From Chersky-806 sp036502405 (GTDB lineage: Bacteria; Actinomycetota; Acidimicrobiia; IMCC26256; JAENVU01), in contig DASXYP010000025.1 in assembly GCA_036502405.1 (NCBI GenBank), positions 1 to 64,000 of the forward strand: 64,000 nt of DNA. Reading direction: 5' to 3'. Shown here one piece after another: positions 32,081-39,919 of this stretch (its first letter is position 1; each line of letters opens with the position of its first letter). The notes under the pieces were generated by a model, which searched no databases, was not told where the DNA came from, and saw only the letters and a list, made by a program, of their open reading frames with translations. A program made the translations under genes and the position numbers.

Positions 32081-33838
32081 TTGTCTGCATCGTCCGCTCC
32101 GGCGACCCCGGACGCGACACCCGCTGCGAGCGATCCGTGCTCCGGCCGGGACCAGCGAAAGCGCCGGCGTGACGCCCGCCTCCTTGCGCTGGTCGTCGCC
32201 GTGGCCGGCCTCGTCAACGTCGTCTCGGGGCTGACCCCGGAGATCGCGGCCCGGGTCCACCTCGTCGCGGCCAGCCTCACGCCCGACGTGCGCGAGCTCG
32301 CGAGGGGTGCGACCGCGCTCATGGGTCTGGCGCTGATCCTCGTGGCGCGCGGTCTCGCCCATCGCCGGCGTCTCGCATTCCTGGCCGCGATCACGATGCT
32401 CGGGGTCTCCGTCGTCACCCACGTCGCGAAGGGCCTCGACGTCGAGGAAGCCGCGATGATGATCGTCGTCGCCGCGCTGCTCGTCCGGGGCCGGCGCCTG
32501 TTCACCGAACCCACGCCCCACGCCCGCTGGCAGTCGCTGCTGCGGTGGGTCCCGATCGTGATCCTGTTCGACGTCGCGTACGGGCTGCTCGGGCTCACGC
32601 TGCGCCATGACCGGGTCCGACCCTCCCTGACGCCGGCGCTGGCGCTGCACGAGACGGTGGCCCGTCTGCTCGGTGGGATCGGCCCGCTCGAGCTGCACGG
32701 CCGCTTCGGCCACTGGTTCCCGATCTCCATCACCGTGCTGGGGGTCGTGAGCCTCGTCGCGATCGGCTTCCTCGCGCTCGCGCCGGTCGCGGAGCTGGTC
32801 GCGTCGCACCACCACGGTGAGGCGCGGGACCGGATCCGGCCGCTGCTCGACCGGGCCGACGGGGACACGCTCGATCCGTTCGCGCTCCGCGAGGACAAGT
32901 GCTACGTGATCTCTGACGACGGGAGCGCGGCGCTCGCGTACCGGTACGTGAACGGGATCGGGCTCGCGTCGGCGGACCCGGTCGGCAATCCGGCCGCCCA
33001 CCCTCAGGTGATCGAGCGTTTCGTCGAGCGCTGCGATGCGCACGGCTGGCGGCCGGCGTCGATCGGTGTGCGGCACGACCGCCTCGGGCTCTGGCAGGAA
33101 GCAGGTCTCCGCGCGCACTACCTCGGTGACGAGGCGATCATCGACGTGGGCACCTTCACGCTCGAGGGTCGCGCGATGCGCCCGGTGCGCCAGGCCGCCA
33201 ACCGCACCCGGAACCACGGGATCACCACCGAGATCATGCGTGAGGGCGAGCTCGAACCCGACCTGCGCTCGGCCCTGCGGGCGATCGCGGAGCGGCACCG
33301 CAACGGGGAGCCCGAGCGCGGGTTCTCGATGGCGCTCGACGGCTTGCTGTCGGGCCGTGACCCGCAGTGCCTCGTGATCGTCGCCCGCGACGAGACCGGG
33401 ACCGCGATCGCGTTCCAGCGCTACGTCCCGTGCAAGAACGGGCGCGGCCTGTCGATCGACGCGATGCGGCGGGACCACGTCGGGCCGAACGGGGTCAATG
33501 AGCGGATGATCGTGGACGTCGTCGCCTGGGCGCGGACGCACGGCATCGGCGAGGTCTCGCTCAACTTCGCGGTGTTCAAGGGGCTGATCGAGGAGGGCGC
33601 GGATCTGAAGCTCGTCGCGTCGGCCGAGGCATGGCTGGTCCGCCGGCTCAACCCCTACTTCCAGATCGAGTCGCTGCTGACGTTCAGCGAGAAGTTCGAT
33701 CCCCGATGGGTGCCGCGTTACCTCGTGTACCGGTCGAAGGGCGACATCGTGGCCGCCGGCATCGCAGCCGCCAGCGCCGAGGGGTTCATGCCCGCGTTCG
33801 TGCCGATCGGCCGCAAGCCCGCGGTCCCGGTCGGATGA
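32081..33838 (+). CDS. Phosphatidylglycerol lysyltransferase-type protein (MprF/DUF2156)
   Basis: 585 residues from TTG. Five to six N-terminal membrane helices (about 30-245) precede a soluble DUF2156 domain that carries the recognisable end block NFAVFKGLIEEG and FSEKFDPRWVPRYLVY. This is the aminoacyl-tRNA-dependent lipid transferase module of MprF and of mycobacterial LysX, here without a fused lysyl-tRNA synthetase. Such enzymes add Lys or Ala to phosphatidylglycerol and lower sensitivity to cationic peptides. TAGGAT lies 8 nt before the TTG. It follows the two-component pair by 66 nt, so control by it is plausible. Confidence 0.87.
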   Translation: MSASSAPATPDATPAASDPCSGRDQRKRRRDARLLALVVAVAGLVNVVSGLTPEIAARVHLVAASLTPDVRELARGATALMGLALILVARGLAHRRRLAFLAAITMLGVSVVTHVAKGLDVEEAAMMIVVAALLVRGRRLFTEPTPHARWQSLLRWVPIVILFDVAYGLLGLTLRHDRVRPSLTPALALHETVARLLGGIGPLELHGRFGHWFPISITVLGVVSLVAIGFLALAPVAELVASHHHGEARDRIRPLLDRADGDTLDPFALREDKCYVISDDGSAALAYRYVNGIGLASADPVGNPAAHPQVIERFVERCDAHGWRPASIGVRHDRLGLWQEAGLRAHYLGDEAIIDVGTFTLEGRAMRPVRQAANRTRNHGITTEIMREGELEPDLRSALRAIAERHRNGEPERGFSMALDGLLSGRDPQCLVIVARDETGTAIAFQRYVPCKNGRGLSIDAMRRDHVGPNGVNERMIVDVVAWARTHGIGEVSLNFAVFKGLIEEGADLKLVASAEAWLVRRLNPYFQIESLLTFSEKFDPRWVPRYLVYRSKGDIVAAGIAAASAEGFMPAFVPIGRKPAVPVG

Positions 33839-33867
33839 GCCGCAGGCCCTCGCGGCCGGTGAATGCC

Positions 33868-33902
33868 TTGCACCCGGCGCCACCGCCGTGCCAAGATGCA
33901 AT
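33868..33902 (+). promoter_or_regulatory. Candidate promoter of the ilvBNC leader
   Basis: TTGCAC at 33868-33873 resembles a -35 hexamer, with CAAGAT (33892-33897) or TGCAAT (33897-33902) at usable -10 spacing. Transcription would start just before the leader-peptide ATG at 33907. The -10 assignment is weak. Confidence 0.4.
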
Positions 33903-33906
33903 CTCC

Positions 33907-33942
33907 ATGTTCCACGCCTCCGACATTCTCGTAGTTACCTAG
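33907..33942 (+). CDS. ilvBNC leader peptide (11 codons)
   Basis: Reads MFHASDILVVT and stop. Four consecutive branched-chain codons (Ile-Leu-Val-Val) end the peptide just before an RNA hairpin and an intrinsic terminator, in front of the genes that make those amino acids. ATT, GTA and GTT are rare choices in this GC-rich genome, which would increase ribosome stalling when charged tRNA is scarce. This is the classical attenuation layout known for ilv operons. Confidence 0.85.
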   Translation: MFHASDILVVT

Positions 33943-33969
33943 CGCACGGCGTTCTCCGCGTCCGTGCGC
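33942..33969 (+). promoter_or_regulatory. Leader hairpin 1 of the ilv attenuator
   Basis: Perfect 8-bp arms GCGCACGG (33942-33949) and CCGTGCGC (33962-33969) start on the last base of the leader-peptide stop codon, so a ribosome reaching the stop would mask the left arm. It is probably the pause or anti-antiterminator stem. I could not identify an unambiguous antiterminator pairing with the terminator arm. Confidence 0.65.
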
Positions 33970-33974
33970 TTCCG

Positions 33975-33998
33975 CCCCTCGCTCTGCGAGGGGTTTTT
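33975..33998 (+). terminator. Intrinsic terminator/attenuator before ilvB
   Basis: CCCCTCGC (33975-33982), TCT loop, GCGAGGGG (33986-33993), then TTTTT (33994-33998). It is the only textbook hairpin plus U-run in the window and lies 49 nt before the ilvB ATG, so read-through must be regulated. Confidence 0.9.
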
Positions 33999-34047
33999 CA
34001 CGTCCGGAGGCGCTCCCGGTGCCCCGGACACGATCCCAGGAGCACCG

Positions 34048-35769
34048 ATGAAGCTGAGTGGGGCCCAGGCCCTCATCAAGAGCCTCGAGATGGAAGGCGT
34101 GGAGGTGATGTTCGGCCTCCCGGGCGGGGCGATCCTGCCCGTCTACGACCCGCTCATCGACTCGTCGATCCGCCACGTCCTCGTCCGCCACGAGCAGGGT
34201 GCCGGCCACATGGCCGAGGGCTACGCGCAGTCGACCGGGCGGCCGGGTGTCGCCATGGTCACGAGCGGCCCGGCCGCGACGAACATCGTCACGCCGCTCG
34301 CCGACGCGTACCTCGACTCGATCCCGCTCGTGGTGATCACGGGCCAGGTCGCGCTCAGCTCGATCGGATCGGACGCGTTCCAGGAGTGCGACACGCTCGG
34401 CATCACGATGCCGGTGACCAAGCACAACTGGCTCGTGACGGACGCGCAGGACATCCCGCGCATCATCCGTGAGGCGTTCCACGTCGCGACGACCGGGCGG
34501 CCGGGTCCCGTGCTCGTGGACTTCCCGAAGGACGTCGCCAACCAGCAGATGACCTGGGAGTGGCCCGAGTCGGTCGACCTGCCGGGCTACAAGCCCAACC
34601 TGAAGGGCCACCCGAAGCAGATCAAGGAGGCGGCGCGGCTCATCAACGAGTCCCACCGCCCGGTGATCTACGCCGGTGGCGGCATCCTGAAGGCGCGGGC
34701 GGCGGAGCCGCTGCGGGAGCTGGCCGAGCTCACCGGCATCCCGGTGGTCACGACGCTCATGGCGCGGGGCGCGTTCCCGGACGACCACGAGCTGTGCCTC
34801 GGGATGCCCGGCATGCATGGCAACTACACCGCGGTGACCGCGATGCAGAAGGCCGACCTGCTGATCGCACTCGGTTCGCGCTTCGACGACCGCGTGACTG
34901 GCAAGGTCGGTGCCTTCGCGCCCGACGCGAAGATCATCCACGTCGACGTGGACCCGGCCGAGCTCGGCAAGGTGCGCCGGCCCGACGTCCCGATCGTGGG
35001 TGACTGCCGCAACGTCATCGAGCGGATGATCAGCGCGCTGCGGACCGAGAAGAAGCGCGAGCAGCCCGACCTCACGCCCTGGCACAACCAGGTGCACGCG
35101 TGGCAGCAGGAGTTCCCGCTCAGCTACGAGCAGTACGAGGCCGGCCCGCTCAAGCCGCAGTTCTGCATCGAGGCGCTGCGCGACCACACCCCCGAGGACA
35201 CGATCGTCGTGTCCGGGGTGGGGCAGCACCAGATGTGGACGAGCCAGCACTGGACGTTCCGCCACCCGTACACGTGGATCAACTCGGGCGGCCTCGGCAC
35301 GATGGGCTTCGCCGTCCCGGCCGCGATCGGCGCGAAGGTCGGCATGCCCGAGCGCATGGTGTGGGCGGTCGACGGCGACGGCTGCTTCCAGATGACCGCG
35401 CAGGAGCTCGTCACCGCGAGCGCCGAGCAGATCCCGGTGAAGATCGCGATCCTCAACAACGCCTACCTCGGCATGGTCCGCCAGTGGCAGGAGCTCTTCT
35501 ACGAGGAGCGCTACAGCGAGGTGTACCTCTCGCCCGACCTGCCCGACTACGTGAAGTGGGCCGAGGCGATGGGGTGCGTCGGCTTCCGGGTCGACACCCC
35601 CGAGGACGTCGTGCCGACGATCGAGAAGGCGAACGAGATCGACGATCGCCCCGTCGTGATCGACTTCCGCACCGACTACCGCGAGAAGGTGTACCCGATG
35701 GTCGCCGCGGGGACGTCCAACGACGACATCATCCTCGGCCCCGAGGCCGACCGTCCGGGAGGTCGGTGA
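34048..35769 (+). CDS. ilvB: Acetolactate synthase large subunit
   Basis: 573 residues; first common step of valine, leucine and isoleucine synthesis. TPP-enzyme order: N-terminal PYR domain with the catalytic Glu in RHEQGAGHMAEGYA, central domain, C-terminal PP domain with GDGCFQMTAQELVTA and the N-N-A-Y-L-G-M-V-R-Q-W-Q segment of this subfamily. AGGAG precedes the ATG at 34048. The frame is open back to 33964 through the terminator, but that portion is untranslated leader. First gene of ilvBNC. Confidence 0.97.
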   Translation: MKLSGAQALIKSLEMEGVEVMFGLPGGAILPVYDPLIDSSIRHVLVRHEQGAGHMAEGYAQSTGRPGVAMVTSGPAATNIVTPLADAYLDSIPLVVITGQVALSSIGSDAFQECDTLGITMPVTKHNWLVTDAQDIPRIIREAFHVATTGRPGPVLVDFPKDVANQQMTWEWPESVDLPGYKPNLKGHPKQIKEAARLINESHRPVIYAGGGILKARAAEPLRELAELTGIPVVTTLMARGAFPDDHELCLGMPGMHGNYTAVTAMQKADLLIALGSRFDDRVTGKVGAFAPDAKIIHVDVDPAELGKVRRPDVPIVGDCRNVIERMISALRTEKKREQPDLTPWHNQVHAWQQEFPLSYEQYEAGPLKPQFCIEALRDHTPEDTIVVSGVGQHQMWTSQHWTFRHPYTWINSGGLGTMGFAVPAAIGAKVGMPERMVWAVDGDGCFQMTAQELVTASAEQIPVKIAILNNAYLGMVRQWQELFYEERYSEVYLSPDLPDYVKWAEAMGCVGFRVDTPEDVVPTIEKANEIDDRPVVIDFRTDYREKVYPMVAAGTSNDDIILGPEADRPGGR

Positions 35770-35771
35770 TC

Positions 35772-36299
35772 ATGGAAGGCTCGCACCACATCCTCAGCGT
35801 CCTCGTGGAGAACAAGTTCGGCGTGCTCAGCCGCATCGCCGGGCTGTTCTCCCGTCGGGGCTACAACATCTACTCGCTCGCGGTCAGCCCGACCGAGGAC
35901 CCGCGCTACTCGCGCATGACGGTGGTCGTCGACGGTGACAGCGCGCCGATCGAGCAGGTGACCAAGCAGCTGAACAAGCTCATCCCGGTGATCCGGATCA
36001 GCGAGCTGAGCGAGGACCAGGCCGTCGAGCGCGAGCTGATGCTGGTGACGGTGAAGGCGGACGGGTCGTTCCGGTCGCAGGTCACCGAGCTGGCCTCGAT
36101 CTTCGAGGCCAAGATCCTCGACGTCGGCTACGAGGCGATGACCCTCATGGTCTCCGGCGCGCCCGAGAAGCTGGACGCGATGACCGAGCTGCTCGCTCCG
36201 TATGACATCGTCGAGCTCCAGCGCACGGGGCGGATCGCCCTGGCCAAGCTGTCCCGGGAGTCCAGCAAGCTCAAGCTCGTCAGGAACAAGGGCGCGTAG
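35772..36299 (+). CDS. ilvN: Acetolactate synthase small (regulatory) subunit
   Basis: 175 residues: N-terminal ACT domain (HHILSVLVENKFGVLSRIAGLFSRRGYNIYSL) and a C-terminal ACT-like domain ending VELQRTGRIALAK. It activates IlvB and gives valine feedback inhibition. Starts 2 nt after the ilvB stop, so translationally coupled. Length and sequence are ordinary for the family. Confidence 0.97.
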   Translation: MEGSHHILSVLVENKFGVLSRIAGLFSRRGYNIYSLAVSPTEDPRYSRMTVVVDGDSAPIEQVTKQLNKLIPVIRISELSEDQAVERELMLVTVKADGSFRSQVTELASIFEAKILDVGYEAMTLMVSGAPEKLDAMTELLAPYDIVELQRTGRIALAKLSRESSKLKLVRNKGA

Positions 36300-36344
36300 C
36301 CACCGCGCGCGACCGTCACGCCATCACTCCACGAGAGGGAACCG

Positions 36345-37373
36345 ATGCCCGCCACGATCTCCTACGACGACGACGCCGACCTGGGGCTGCTCAGCGGCAA
36401 GAAGGTCGCGATCCTCGGCTACGGCTCGCAGGGTCACGCGCACGCGCTGAACCTCAAGGACTCGGGGGTGGACGTGGTCGTCGGTCTCCGCAAGGGCTCG
36501 ACCAGCACGGCCAAGGCCGAAGAGGCGGGGCTCGCGGTGCTGCCGACCGGTGATGCCGTCGCCGCGGCCGACATCGTGATGGTGCTGCTGCCCGACACCG
36601 AGCAGAAGCGCGTCTACGAGGCAGAGATCGCGCCGAACCTCCAGCCCGGCAACTCGCTCGCGTTCGCACACGGGTTCAACATCCACTTCGGCCAGATCGC
36701 GCCGCCCGACGGCGTGGACGTCTGGATGATCGCGCCGAAGGGTCCCGGGCACCTCGTGCGGCGGACCTACGAGGAGGGCGGCGGCGTGCCCGCGCTCGTG
36801 GCGGTCGCCCAGGACGCAACGGGCAACGCCCGTGCCGTCGCGCTCGCGTACGCGCGCGGCATCGGTGCGACGCGCGCCGGCGTTCTCGACACCACGTTCG
36901 AGGAGGAGACCGAGACCGATCTCTTCGGCGAGCAGGTCGTGCTCTGCGGCGGTCTCGTCGAGCTCATCCGCAATGGGTTCGAGACCCTCGTCGAGGCCGG
37001 GTACCAGCCGGAGTCCGCGTACTTCGAGACGCTGCACGAGGTGAAGCTCATCGTCGACCTCATCTACGAGGGCGGCATCGCGAACATGCGCTACTCGATC
37101 TCCGACACCGCCGAGTACGGCGACATGACTCGCGGGTCGCGCATCATCGACTCGTCGACGAAGGACGAGATGCGCAAGATCCTCGGTGAGATCCAGAGCG
37201 GCGAGTTCGCCAAGGAGTGGATCGCCGAGAACGAGGCCGGGCGCCCGAACTTCGACCGGCTGCGCAAGGAGTCCGCGCAGCACCCGATCGAGGCCGTCGG
37301 CACCCGGCTGCGCTCGATGATGCCCTGGATCGGCGCCGGCAAGGCCAAGCCCCAGGACGTCTCCGGCGGCTGA
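36345..37373 (+). CDS. ilvC: Ketol-acid reductoisomerase (class I)
   Basis: 342 residues. NADPH-binding GYGSQGHAHALNLKDSG at 25-41, then the knotted C-terminal domain with metal ligands in D-L-F-G-E-Q and E-x3-E (about 190-230). Isomerises and reduces acetolactate or acetohydroxybutyrate. GAGAGGGA ribosome site 4-5 nt before ATG. Third gene of the attenuated operon; its stop is only 6 nt from the convergent SRPBCC gene. Confidence 0.97.
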   Translation: MPATISYDDDADLGLLSGKKVAILGYGSQGHAHALNLKDSGVDVVVGLRKGSTSTAKAEEAGLAVLPTGDAVAAADIVMVLLPDTEQKRVYEAEIAPNLQPGNSLAFAHGFNIHFGQIAPPDGVDVWMIAPKGPGHLVRRTYEEGGGVPALVAVAQDATGNARAVALAYARGIGATRAGVLDTTFEEETETDLFGEQVVLCGGLVELIRNGFETLVEAGYQPESAYFETLHEVKLIVDLIYEGGIANMRYSISDTAEYGDMTRGSRIIDSSTKDEMRKILGEIQSGEFAKEWIAENEAGRPNFDRLRKESAQHPIEAVGTRLRSMMPWIGAGKAKPQDVSGG

Positions 37374-37379
37374 CGTGAG

Positions 37380-37769
37380 TCAGGCGTTCTCGAAGTACTG
37401 CTTCATGCCCTTCGCCGCGCCCGCGATCGTCGGGGCGAGGATGTCCTTGAGCATGTCGGGGCGGACGTCGACGCCGTAGACGATCAACGTCCCGTCGCCG
37501 TCGGCGAGCACGTCGATCGTCGACAGGTGGAACTCGAGCGGGATCGGCATCTCGGTGATCGAGTACTGGAAGCGGCGCAGGTCGTCGTCGACGGTCACGA
37601 TCTCCTCGGTCACGGAGATGTCGCCCATCTTCAGCCTGCGGGCGTTGCCCACCATCTCGCCGCTGTCGATCCCGTCGAACCAGTCGAGCAGCGCCAGCGG
37701 GTCGCGTACCCCGGCCCAGACGGTGTCGGGCGACGCGTCGATGTGGATGGTCTCGCGCATGGTTGCCAT
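37380..37769 (-). CDS. SRPBCC-family (polyketide cyclase-like) protein
   Basis: 129 residues with the START-like opening ETIHIDASPDTVWAGVRDPLALLDWFDGI and strands V-T-E-E-I-V-T-V-D-D and YSITEMPIPLEFHLSTIDVL. Usually binds a small hydrophobic ligand. The in-frame ATG three codons later (37760) is also possible. Convergent with ilvC, 6 nt apart. Confidence 0.85.
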   Translation of the reverse strand: MATMRETIHIDASPDTVWAGVRDPLALLDWFDGIDSGEMVGNARRLKMGDISVTEEIVTVDDDLRRFQYSITEMPIPLEFHLSTIDVLADGDGTLIVYGVDVRPDMLKDILAPTIAGAAKGMKQYFENA

Positions 37770-37810
37770 GGCCGGGTTGTCTAGCAGCCGGGCCGCGGCG
37801 GCGTCACGGC

Positions 37811-38074
37811 TCAGCCGGCCGCGTCGGCCCGCAGCTCCTCGAGCTGCTTCTCGGTGTTCTGGATCTCGCCGACGATGCGCGTGATCTCCTCGTCACCGGC
37901 CGGCAGCGATCCGGTGCGCTGGCCGTAGACGATCCCGCCGAGCTCTTCCTTCAGGTCCCCGACCTGCTTCTTGAGCTTCGACTCCTCGAGCTTGTCCTGG
38001 CCGGTCTCCGCGGCCTTCTGGACCGAGTCGGCAGCCTTGCTGGCGGTGTCCTTGACCTTGTCCAGGAAGCCCAT
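37811..38074 (-). CDS. Small coiled-coil protein, unknown function
   Basis: 87 residues, highly charged: MGFLDKVKDTASKAADSVQKAAE followed by DKLEESKLKKQVGDLKEELG and a C-terminal helix IQNTEKQLEELRADAA. Predicted almost entirely helical with heptad character. The G-F-L-D-K start resembles small stress or antigen-like actinobacterial proteins, but no name is justified. GAGGAG ribosome site, with TAGGAT about 40 nt upstream as promoter. Confidence 0.8.
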   Translation of the reverse strand: MGFLDKVKDTASKAADSVQKAAETGQDKLEESKLKKQVGDLKEELGGIVYGQRTGSLPAGDEEITRIVGEIQNTEKQLEELRADAAG

Positions 38075-38138
38075 CTCATGCTCCTCGAGTGACGGCGGGA
38101 AGCCCGATCCTACCGACGCCCCGTGGGGGGCGCGAGGG

Positions 38139-38534
38139 TCAGGACCGGGGGAGGGCGTCGAGGATCGCGTCGGCCCACGAGACGTCGGGCCGGGGGCGAC
38201 GGCGCGCCGCGATCGCGTCGGGCACGTCGATCTCGAGCCGCACGAGCGCGCCGCCCAGGGTCTTGCCGAGGTTGTCCGAGCGCAGGCTCTTCGGGCCGCC
38301 CCCACCGAGCGCGCCCTCGAGCACGAAGTTCAGCGCCCGCACGTTCGGCGCTTCGTACCGGGTGATCTCGCCGCGCACCATTGCGCCGAACAGCGCCCGG
38401 ACGCGCTCCACCGTGACCTGCTCGACCAGAAGCGCGTACGTCTCGTCGTCGTAGGCGAACACCGCGACGTCGGACGTGTCGCCCTTGTCGCCGGAGCGGT
38501 ACGCGCAGAGCTCGCGCAGCGCGAGGCGGGGCAT
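38139..38534 (-). CDS. AtuA-like C-terminal (ferredoxin-fold) protein
   Basis: 131 residues: LRELCAYRSGDKGDTSDVAVFAYDDE is the sequence that opens the C-terminal domain of AtuA-type proteins, where RSGDKGD is invariant. Here it is a free-standing gene beginning 2 nt after the stop of the DUF1446 gene. It should be the second half of a split AtuA. A GC hairpin (38117-38133) just downstream may end the operon. Confidence 0.82.
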   Translation of the reverse strand: MPRLALRELCAYRSGDKGDTSDVAVFAYDDETYALLVEQVTVERVRALFGAMVRGEITRYEAPNVRALNFVLEGALGGGGPKSLRSDNLGKTLGGALVRLEIDVPDAIAARRRPRPDVSWADAILDALPRS

Positions 38535-38536
38535 CG

Positions 38537-39919
38537 CTAGACCTCCTCGACGGTCACGGTGACGCCGGGGTCCACCAGCGACTTGTCGACCAGCGTGGGC
38601 CAGATCCCGAGCAGCTCGGTGCTCGCGCCGGCCATGCCGCGGCCCATCCCGGTCAGCCCGGCGGGCGGCGCGGACAGCGTCAACGGCACGAGCTCGCGCC
38701 CGACGGCGCGGGCGGTCCGCTCGTCGTCGCAGCGCCACGCGGCGCGCAGCACGCACTCGGGCGGCTCGTCGCCCTCGGCCCGCGGCGGCACCGTCGGGCC
38801 GCCGAGCGCGTTGATTCCCCACCACTCGAAGCTCCATTCGCGCACGTCGATGCCGGCCATCTCCACGCGCTTGGCCAGGATCGCCGCGGTGACCTTCGCC
38901 TTCTCCTCCGCGTCCGGCCACGAGAACGCGACCCGGGTCTCGCCGGCCCAACCCGCGTGGTACGCGAGCAGCGCCTTGTAGGTCTCCGTCGCGGGCTTGC
39001 CGCGCACCTGGTCGACCCGGACGCGGTCGGCGCCGAGGTCCTCGAAGCGCGCGCTGGTGAAGTCGGCCACCACGTCGGGCGAGAAGTACGAGGCCGGGTC
39101 GTGCACCTCGTAGAGCAGCTGGTGCCGGACCGTGTCGATGTCGACGCGCCCGCCGGACGCCTTCGGCTTGGTGATGACCGCTGCGCCGTCCGCGGTGACC
39201 TCGGCGATGGGATACGGCAGCTTCCACGGCTCGGGGATCGTCCACCACTCGCCCGAGAAGTTCCCGCCGGCGACCTGGCCCGAGCACTCCAGCAGGTGGC
39301 CGACGAGGATCCCGGCCGCGAGGTGGTCCCAGTCGTCGGGGGTCCAACCGTGCTCGAAGATCAGCGGCCCGAGGAACAGCGCGGCGTCCGCGACGCGTCC
39401 GGTGATCACGACGTCGGCGTCCTGCGCGAGCGCCTCGGCGATCGGGAACGCGCCGAGGTACGCCGACGCGAAGAGTGGGGCCGAGGGAAGCGCGTCGAAC
39501 GGCTCGCCCGTATCCATGTTCGCCAACCCGGTGCTCGTCTCGCGCTGGAACGGGTCGAGGCGCGTCATCAGGTCATCGCCCATGACGGTCGCGATCCGCA
39601 GCCCGGAGAGCCCCATCTGCTTCGCGGTCTCCTTGGCCGCGTGCGCCGCGGCCGCGGGGTTGATCCCGCCCGCGTTCGTGATGACCTTCGTGCGCCCGTC
39701 GATCACCGCGGGGAGCGACGCCGCGAGGTAGCGAGGAAGGTCGCGGGTGTAGCCGAGCGACTCGTCCCGAGCCCGGTCCTTCTGGAGGATCGCGAGGGTC
39801 AGCTCGGCGAGCGCCTCGAGGCAGAGGTAGTCGACCCCTTCGGCGAGCAGGCCCTCGACCGAGCGGGGCGAGTCGCCGTAGAAGCCCTGACCGCCGCCGA
39901 GGCGGACCGGGTCAGCCAT
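38537..39919 (-). CDS. AtuA family (DUF1446) protein
   Basis: 460 residues: VRLGGGQGFYGDSPRSVEGLL start, then DYLCLEALAELTLAILQKDRARD, TNAGGINP, and GRVADAALFLGPL, all DUF1446 hallmarks. AtuA is named for the Pseudomonas acyclic-terpene (citronellol/geraniol) gene cluster; its biochemical role is unsettled. No geranyl-CoA carboxylase genes are present here, so terpene use cannot be concluded. Overlaps the upstream amidase by 8 nt. Confidence 0.88.
   Translation of the reverse strand: MADPVRLGGGQGFYGDSPRSVEGLLAEGVDYLCLEALAELTLAILQKDRARDESLGYTRDLPRYLAASLPAVIDGRTKVITNAGGINPAAAAHAAKETAKQMGLSGLRIATVMGDDLMTRLDPFQRETSTGLANMDTGEPFDALPSAPLFASAYLGAFPIAEALAQDADVVITGRVADAALFLGPLIFEHGWTPDDWDHLAAGILVGHLLECSGQVAGGNFSGEWWTIPEPWKLPYPIAEVTADGAAVITKPKASGGRVDIDTVRHQLLYEVHDPASYFSPDVVADFTSARFEDLGADRVRVDQVRGKPATETYKALLAYHAGWAGETRVAFSWPDAEEKAKVTAAILAKRVEMAGIDVREWSFEWWGINALGGPTVPPRAEGDEPPECVLRAAWRCDDERTARAVGRELVPLTLSAPPAGLTGMGRGMAGASTELLGIWPTLVDKSLVDPGVTVTVEEV

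Noticed and set aside
32046..32166. Ninth AAGATCT element (GACGAAGTTCTCCGGCGCC)
   Set aside because: Box is degraded and the only complementary arm is over 100 nt away inside the transferase gene, so likely chance.
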